Assembly (NCBI GenBank): GCA_030036915.1
Contig: JASHSC010000278.1
Location: 1 to 10,389, forward strand
From: Terriglobia bacterium
GTDB taxonomy: Bacteria > Acidobacteriota > Terriglobia > UBA7540
Length of the DNA stretch: 10,389 nucleotides
Direction: 5' to 3'
Position 1 is the first letter of the stretch, and every line of letters begins with the position of its first letter. Positions 5,881 to 10,389 of the stretch are shown one piece after another. The notes under the pieces were generated by a model. It ran no database searches and was not told where the DNA came from. It saw only the letters and a list, made by a program, of their open reading frames with translations. The position numbers were made by a program, and so were the translations under genes.

Positions 5881-8354
5881 GACGAAAAGCATTTGTTCTG
5901 CTGACGGTGGTAGGGTTGATGCTGGGGGCGATGGTGACCTCCGGAAGCCGCGCTCGGGCGGCATCGGAGGCGGCGACCTTGAAGTCGATCACGCTTTCCT
6001 CGAGCCCCGGGGGCGCGGAGATGGTCCTGCGCGTGGACGGCGACTACACGTATAAAGCCGTACAGGCCGGTCCTAACGCCCTCTTCGTCGACCTCGCGGG
6101 CGCCAATGCCGACGGGATCGCCAGCAGTCAACATTGGGCAAATCCGGCATTCTCCGGTTACAAACTTCTCACCTTCAAGGGTGCTTCCGGCCAGCCGATG
6201 GTTCGCGTGCAGGTGGAAACGAAGCATCCGGATACCCTTGTCGCCGTGAGGGACGGATCAAAATTGCGCTTGGTCAATGGAACGACCCTGCCCGCCCTCA
6301 ATGATAGTTCACCGGCTCCGGCTGCAACTCGCACGGATCCGCCTGCCCGTCCGGCTCTTTCCGAGTCCCCGGCCGCGCCGCTGCGGGTTTCGAAGGTAAC
6401 CCTTGATAAGCAGGGTTCCGGTGAAACCTTCGTGGATGTGTCCACATCGCGCAGCCCGAGTTTTCATGTTATGACTCTGCCCAACCCGTCGCGGCTGGTG
6501 GTGGATATTGATGACGCGGCGAACACCTCAGCTCAAAAGAACTTTGACGCGGAAACAGAGGTTTTGAAGGCCGTGCGCATCGGCCAGTTTCGCGCCGGGG
6601 ATCCCTCCATTGTGCGAGTTGTGGCTGTGCTGAACGGGAACCCCGCCTTTGACGTTCACACCACGCCTTCGGGCGTTCGCATTGAGCTGCGCCCGCGGAT
6701 GGGCGCAAAGACCGTGCCCTTGGTTAATCTGGCCCCGGCGCCGCAGGCGAATCCGCAGGAAAGCAAGCCGGTTGAAACAGCAGCCCTTGCGCCGTCGCCC
6801 GTGAGCGCCCTGCCAATCTCTTCCTCCGCCCCCAAGGTCGAAACAATTGAAGTGAAACCAACGCCTTCGGTGAATTCGCCTACTGAGTCCGAAGCAGTGC
6901 CAAAACCCGACTTGCAGAGCACCTTGCCCACGAGCACCGGCACGGATCCGGCCGCCGCCCCTCTTCTACCCCCGGCTGGGTCCACTCCGGAAGCACTGCG
7001 CGCCGAATACGCTGCCCACTTGCTGGCCCAGAACAGCGGAGGGCCCCAGGCCGAAGCCCAGGCAACTCCGCCGGCAACTCCCGCCGCAACTCCGGCTGCG
7101 GAATCCAAGCCTGTCTACACCGGCGAACCGATTAGCATAAATTTTAAAGATGTTGATTTGAAGGACTTCTTCCGCATGATTCATGAAATCAGCGGGCTAA
7201 ACATTATTGTCGACCCCAACGTTTCGGGCAGCGTGACCGTCGTTTTGGACTCCGTTCCTTGGGATCAGGCTCTGGACATCGTTTTGAAAGATAATGACTT
7301 AGGGAAAGTCCTGGAAGGCAACGTCCTGAGAATTGCCAAGACCTCAACACTGACTCAGGAGCAGGAAGCACAAACCAAGCTAGTGGACGCGCGGATCAAT
7401 GCCGCGCCCTTAGTCACCGTCTTCAGGCCCATCAACTACGCCAGTGCTGCCCAGCTTCAAACGATACTCAAACAATGGACCGGTGGTGGCGCACTTACCC
7501 GCCGCGGTCAGGTTCTGGTGGATCAGCGGACAAACACGCTGATCGTCTCCGACGTGGCGTCGCAGATTCCCATCATTGAGGCCATTCTTACCAAACTCGA
7601 CAAGAAAGCCAAACAGGTCTCGATTGAAGCGCGGGTTGTACTCGCCACTGCTGACTTTACGCGCATCCTCAGCTCGGCACTATCGGGTTCGGGAACCAAT
7701 GGCTCAGGCTCCTCGACGTTCGGAGTATCAACGGGAACCAGCGCTACCATTACGCCATCCAGTTCAACCCTGCCATCCACATCCCCTGCGCTGACCATTC
7801 CGACCAACGCTGGCAGTGGCTTCGGGAACATTGCCATTACCAACGCTTCGGCCCGCTACATCATCAATGGGGTCATCTCCGCGCAGGAAGAACGTGACCA
7901 GGCCAAGACCATCTCCCGTCCCACCATTGTGACCCAGAATAACGTGCAGGGTCTGGTCCAGCAGGGCGTTGAGATACCCATCCAGACCACCATCAACAAT
8001 ACGATTTCTGTGCAGTATCAAAACGCGACCCTGGAATTGCAGGTCACACCCCAGGTGACCGATGACAACAACATCTTTCTGGTGATCAACGTGAACAACG
8101 CCTCGGTGGGCGCACCCGTGGTCAACGTCGGTGCTGAAATCAACACCCAACAGGCTACCACCTCCGTACTGGTTCCCGACGGCGGCACCGTAGTCTTCGG
8201 CGGCATCACCGTGACCAGCAGAACCAAGACGGCCACCTACGTGCCTTGGCTGGGAAGTATTCCGGTCCTGGGACACTTGTTCAAATCCGAGACGACTTCG
8301 GATACCGATCAGGAACTGCTCTTCTTCGTTTCACCGAAGATACTTCCGTCCTAG
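5877..8354 (+). CDS. pilQ: Type IV pilus outer-membrane secretin PilQ
   Basis: The 825-residue product forms the multimeric outer-membrane gate through which the pilus extends and retracts. A signal peptide (about 1-28, ending ARA-AS) precedes two AMIN domains that bind peptidoglycan: about 35-125, with LKSITLSSSPGGAEMVLRV, and about 165-275, with LRVSKVTLDKQGSGETFVDV. A Pro/Ala/Ser/Thr-rich linker (about 280-410) includes three 12-bp repeats encoding Ala-Thr-Pro-Ala/Pro (7062-7097). The secretin/TonB short N-terminal domain starts near 416 (ISINFKDVDLKDFFRMIHEISGLNIIVD). A secretin N-domain (about 510-575) and the secretin core (about 580-825) follow, with the conserved end VPDGGTVVFGGI...VPWLGSIPVLGHLFKS...ELLFFVSPKIL. 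A Gly/Ser/Thr-rich insert (about 605-655) interrupts the core after EARVVLATADF. The ATGA overlap with pilP implies translational coupling. No frameshift was seen. Confidence 0.98.
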   Translation: MRRKAFVLLTVVGLMLGAMVTSGSRARAASEAATLKSITLSSSPGGAEMVLRVDGDYTYKAVQAGPNALFVDLAGANADGIASSQHWANPAFSGYKLLTFKGASGQPMVRVQVETKHPDTLVAVRDGSKLRLVNGTTLPALNDSSPAPAATRTDPPARPALSESPAAPLRVSKVTLDKQGSGETFVDVSTSRSPSFHVMTLPNPSRLVVDIDDAANTSAQKNFDAETEVLKAVRIGQFRAGDPSIVRVVAVLNGNPAFDVHTTPSGVRIELRPRMGAKTVPLVNLAPAPQANPQESKPVETAALAPSPVSALPISSSAPKVETIEVKPTPSVNSPTESEAVPKPDLQSTLPTSTGTDPAAAPLLPPAGSTPEALRAEYAAHLLAQNSGGPQAEAQATPPATPAATPAAESKPVYTGEPISINFKDVDLKDFFRMIHEISGLNIIVDPNVSGSVTVVLDSVPWDQALDIVLKDNDLGKVLEGNVLRIAKTSTLTQEQEAQTKLVDARINAAPLVTVFRPINYASAAQLQTILKQWTGGGALTRRGQVLVDQRTNTLIVSDVASQIPIIEAILTKLDKKAKQVSIEARVVLATADFTRILSSALSGSGTNGSGSSTFGVSTGTSATITPSSSTLPSTSPALTIPTNAGSGFGNIAITNASARYIINGVISAQEERDQAKTISRPTIVTQNNVQGLVQQGVEIPIQTTINNTISVQYQNATLELQVTPQVTDDNNIFLVINVNNASVGAPVVNVGAEINTQQATTSVLVPDGGTVVFGGITVTSRTKTATYVPWLGSIPVLGHLFKSETTSDTDQELLFFVSPKILPS
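7062..7097 (+). repeat. Three 12-bp tandem repeats in the pilQ linker
   Basis: Units starting at 7062, 7074 and 7086 read GCAACTCC followed by four variable bases. They are in frame and encode Ala-Thr-Pro-Pro/Ala. They lie in the disordered linker between the second AMIN domain and the secretin part, where unit number could change without disturbing either domain. Confidence 0.7.
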
Positions 8355-8391
8355 CTTTTCCTTCGTGCAAGCTCTTTGGAAATCCTGAGTT

Positions 8392-8420
8392 GAGGGAGGA
8401 GACGCAAGTCTCCTCCTTTT
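8392..8420 (+). terminator. Intrinsic terminator after pilQ
   Basis: GGAGGAGAC (8395-8403) and GTCTCCTCC (8408-8416) form a perfect 9-bp stem around a GCAA tetraloop (GNRA type). The stem can extend by G-T and A-T pairs to 8392/8419, and TTTT (8417-8420) follows. This is a classical Rho-independent terminator, 38 nt after the pilQ stop, and marks the end of the pil operon. It lies immediately before the peptidase start codon. Confidence 0.85.
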
Positions 8421-8430
8421 GCTTCCATCT

Positions 8431-9531
8431 ATGCGCCTTGAAGAACCTATCTCCCCGTTCCGAGCCCGTCAGGAACGCCTGCGGGCTCTGATGGAAACTC
8501 ACCATCTGCCGCTTTTGCTGGTCACCAATCTCGTAAATGTTCGTTACCTCACGGGTTTTACGGGCAGCGCGGGTGTTCTGCTGCTGGGTTTGCAGGAAGG
8601 CTGGCTTTGGGTTGACCCTCGATACACTCTTCAGGCTGGAGAGCAGGCCATGGGCGTGGAGGTTGTCGAAGAAAAAAAGGGAATCTTTCCGGGGGCGGCG
8701 AAGTGGATCGGGAAGAAAGGGACTCGGGAGCTCGCCATTGAGTCTGCGAACCTTACCTGCGCCCAATTTGACCAGCTTCGCGAAAAGGCCGGAGGGAACA
8801 TTCAGTTCAAACCCGCGGGCGACCTGATCGAGGAGTTGCGCGTCGTTAAAGACCGCGGCGAGATTGAAGCCATCCGCGCCGCGGGGAAGCTTACCGCAGA
8901 AGCTTTTACTGAAATCCTGCCCCACGTGCGGCGGGGAATCAAAGAGAACGACTTGGCGGCGGAAATTGAGTATCGAATGCGCACAAAGGGGGCTGAGAGC
9001 GCGGCGTTCGAAACCATTGTTGCCTCCGGTCCTCGCGCCGCCTTGCCCCATGCGCGGCCTTCCTCTAAAGTACTGGAGGAAAGTGAGTTGGTAATCGTTG
9101 ACCTCGGTGCTATAGTTAGCGGCTACGCCGCGGATATGACGCGGACACTATTCTTGGGCCAGCCGAATCGCCGCCTTCTGAGCCTTTACTCGGCGGTGAT
9201 AAAGGCCCAGGCAGGCGCAGTCCAGGTAGTCCAGGACTCGGCATCGGCGGGAGCAATCGATTCAGCGGCGCGCCGCATCCTGGCTAAGCACGGTTTCTCC
9301 CGGTACTTTACCCACAGCACCGGGCACGGGGTGGGATTGGAAATTCACGAACGGCCGCGCTTGGGCAAGGGTGAAACCACTTGTCTGCGGTCCGGCTCGG
9401 TGGTCACCGTGGAGCCGGGCGTTTATCTGAAGGGGCTGGGCGGGATTCGCATTGAGGATACCGTGCTGGTGGGGCCGCAGGGCCCGGAAATTCTTACCCC
9501 CGCGCCCAAGGACGATTGGGTTATAAGTTAG
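8431..9531 (+). CDS. M24B Xaa-Pro aminopeptidase/dipeptidase family protein
   Basis: This is a 366-residue cytoplasmic metallopeptidase of the PepP/PepQ type, which cleaves peptide bonds preceding or following proline. A creatinase-like N-domain (about 1-130) includes NVRYLTGFTGSAGVLLL and WVDPRYTLQA. The pita-bread catalytic domain follows (about 140-360). All five metal ligands are present: D224 and D235 (VDLGAIVSGYAADMTRT, 11 apart as in E. coli PepP), H299 (HSTGHGVG), E328 (VTVEPGVY) and E342 (GGIRIEDTV). H295 and H306 (IHERP) match the accessory catalytic histidines. I chose ATG 8431, which gives the usual N-terminal length; TTG 8419 is within the terminator T-run. Neither start has a clear ribosome binding site, and ATG 8491 is a further option. 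Aminopeptidase versus dipeptidase cannot be told from sequence alone. Confidence 0.95.
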   Translation: MRLEEPISPFRARQERLRALMETHHLPLLLVTNLVNVRYLTGFTGSAGVLLLGLQEGWLWVDPRYTLQAGEQAMGVEVVEEKKGIFPGAAKWIGKKGTRELAIESANLTCAQFDQLREKAGGNIQFKPAGDLIEELRVVKDRGEIEAIRAAGKLTAEAFTEILPHVRRGIKENDLAAEIEYRMRTKGAESAAFETIVASGPRAALPHARPSSKVLEESELVIVDLGAIVSGYAADMTRTLFLGQPNRRLLSLYSAVIKAQAGAVQVVQDSASAGAIDSAARRILAKHGFSRYFTHSTGHGVGLEIHERPRLGKGETTCLRSGSVVTVEPGVYLKGLGGIRIEDTVLVGPQGPEILTPAPKDDWVIS

Positions 9532-9550
9532 GAGACTCGGCGAAATTTGT

Positions 9551-9791
9551 TGTAGCGACGCTCTATGAACGTCGCACTGGGACGTCGTGGCGTGCCGTAC
9601 GATTCAGTAGTGGGATTTCGTAGGGGGGGCAAGGGCTTGTCCCTGCCCCTTTGCCGCCGCCATGCTGCGGCAGGGCGCCCGCAAGGGGTGCCCCTACGCC
9701 GAAGCTTCGAATTGACCCACTACCTACGCTTCGGCGCTCGTCCTGCCACCCAAAGCCGTATTCTGGCGACGGGTCATAGAGCGCCGCTACA
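9551..9791. mobile_element. MITE-like nested palindromic element
   Basis: TGTAGCGACGCTCTATGA (9551-9568) and TCATAGAGCGCCGCTACA (9774-9791) are terminal inverted repeats matching at 17 of 18 positions. Inside lie nested inverted pairs: GTAGTGGG/CCCACTAC (9607-9614 and 9716-9723) and CGTAGGGG/CCCCTACG (9619-9626 and 9691-9698). Three smaller hairpins occupy the core: 9627-9648, 9656-9671 (GCCGC/GCGGC) and 9673-9693 (GGGCGCCC/GGGTGCCC around a GCAAG loop). The left end is itself a hairpin (GCGACG/CGTCGC). The whole could fold as a branched cruciform or RNA. It has no transposase gene and no clear target-site duplication. Small frames across it (for example 9565-9840 plus) reflect the palindrome, not proteins. 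It fills most of the gap between the peptidase and accB genes. Confidence 0.65.
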
Positions 9792-9844
9792 GCTACATTT
9801 CTTTGTACAGCGAGTTGAAATTTTAGGCGAAGCGGAGTGAACGA

Positions 9845-10389
9845 ATGCCCGGCAAGAAAACCACGCATAGCGTTTCCAGCCCCGGAAAGGTCTGGAACCT
9901 CGGCGACATCCAGGATCTGCTGGACCTCCTTGCCAAGGAGGAAATCACCGAGTTTGAAATGGAGCAGCAGGGAGTTAAGATCCGCGTTCGGCGCGGGAAT
10001 TCTTACCCTGCGACGCCGGCAAATTCCAACGGATACGTCATCAGCACCGTCTCTGCTCCAGTGACAGGTGTCCCCTCTCCTTCTCCTGTGAGTCCCACGG
10101 GACCTCCAACTCCTGCGCCCGAGCCTGCCGCTGCTGAGCCGCCGGCGGATTCCACCGAAGGCCTCTTCATCATGAAATCACCCATCGTGGGGACTTTCTA
10201 TTCCTCGCCCTCCCCCAATGCGCCGCCCTTCGTCAAGGTGGGCGACACGGTGGAAGCCGGCAAGGTGATCTGCATCATTGAGGCGATGAAGCTCATGAAT
10301 GAACTGGAAGCTGAGGTCGCCGGACGCGTCACGCGCATCTACGTCGAAAGTGGCCAGCCCGTCGAGTACGGCCAATCCCTTTTTGCCAT
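9845..10389 (+). CDS. accB: Biotin carboxyl carrier protein of acetyl-CoA carboxylase (3' end cut)
   Basis: AccB carries the biotin that is carboxylated by AccC and then donates CO2 to acetyl-CoA through AccA/AccD, the first step of fatty acid synthesis in the cytoplasm. The frame is open from ATG 9845 to the window edge, giving 181 codons. GGAG (9834-9837) lies 7 nt upstream of the start. The N-terminal region (DIQDLLDLLAKEEITEFEMEQQGVKIRVRRG, about 18-48) matches the AccB helix-strand start. A Pro/Ala-rich linker (about 60-105) and the biotinyl domain (about 108-181) follow. The latter shows IMKSPIVGTFYSSPSPNAPPFVKVGDTVEAG and EAMKLMNE, with biotinylated lysine K149, then GRVTRIYVESGQPVEYGQSLF. 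Only the last few codons (normally ending LFxIxP) are missing. accC is expected just downstream. Confidence 0.96.
   Translation, partial: MPGKKTTHSVSSPGKVWNLGDIQDLLDLLAKEEITEFEMEQQGVKIRVRRGNSYPATPANSNGYVISTVSAPVTGVPSPSPVSPTGPPTPAPEPAAAEPPADSTEGLFIMKSPIVGTFYSSPSPNAPPFVKVGDTVEAGKVICIIEAMKLMNELEAEVAGRVTRIYVESGQPVEYGQSLFA

Noticed and set aside
7764..8276. 170-residue minus-strand open frame opposite pilQ
   Set aside because: It is antisense to the conserved secretin core, with a Gly/His/Asp/Val-rich shadow composition.
9563..9868. Open frames on both strands across the 9551-9791 element
   Set aside because: They arise from the inverted-repeat structure; the predicted peptides have no recognisable features.

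Overview
The window looks like a chromosomal segment of a moderately GC-rich bacterium, most likely Acidobacteriota or a relative. This rests on gene order and protein style (an excisionase-type helix-turn-helix gene directly before pilMNOPQ, then an M24 peptidase, then accB) and on GC-rich palindromic intergenic repeats. It is an inference without a database search.

Layout. Positions 1-427 hold the C-terminal part of a class III (PLP) aminotransferase. A short convergent space with a perfect GC-rich hairpin separates it from a minus-strand remnant of a membrane protein (about 478-804). A roughly 350-base stretch without a convincing gene follows. Next is a secreted protein of unknown function (1214-2167). 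The space at 2168-2642 is A/T-richer than its surroundings. It carries a good sigma70-type promoter overlapped and followed by a 32-bp-period repeat, and leads into a small HTH protein gene (2643-2864).

The core is a compact type IV pilus alignment and secretin operon: pilM (2877), pilN (3932), pilO (4658), pilP (5281) and pilQ (5877-8354). Gaps are 15 nt or less, with a 4-nt ATGA overlap between pilP and pilQ. PilM is the cytoplasmic actin-like ring protein. PilN and PilO are single-pass inner-membrane proteins with coiled coils. PilP links them to PilQ, the outer-membrane secretin through which the pilus passes. A strong intrinsic terminator (8392-8420) closes the operon.

Downstream is an intact M24B Xaa-Pro peptidase gene (8431-9531) that starts only about 10 nt after the terminator. 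A 241-bp nested palindromic, MITE-like element (9551-9791) comes next, followed by accB (biotin carboxyl carrier protein), which runs off the window end only a few codons short of its expected C-terminus.

Most of the window is conventional. The observations most worth a second look are the phased 32-bp repeat at the HTH/pil promoter, the palindromic element between the peptidase and accB, and the HTH-pil linkage. I see no clear evidence for a wholly new multi-gene system.
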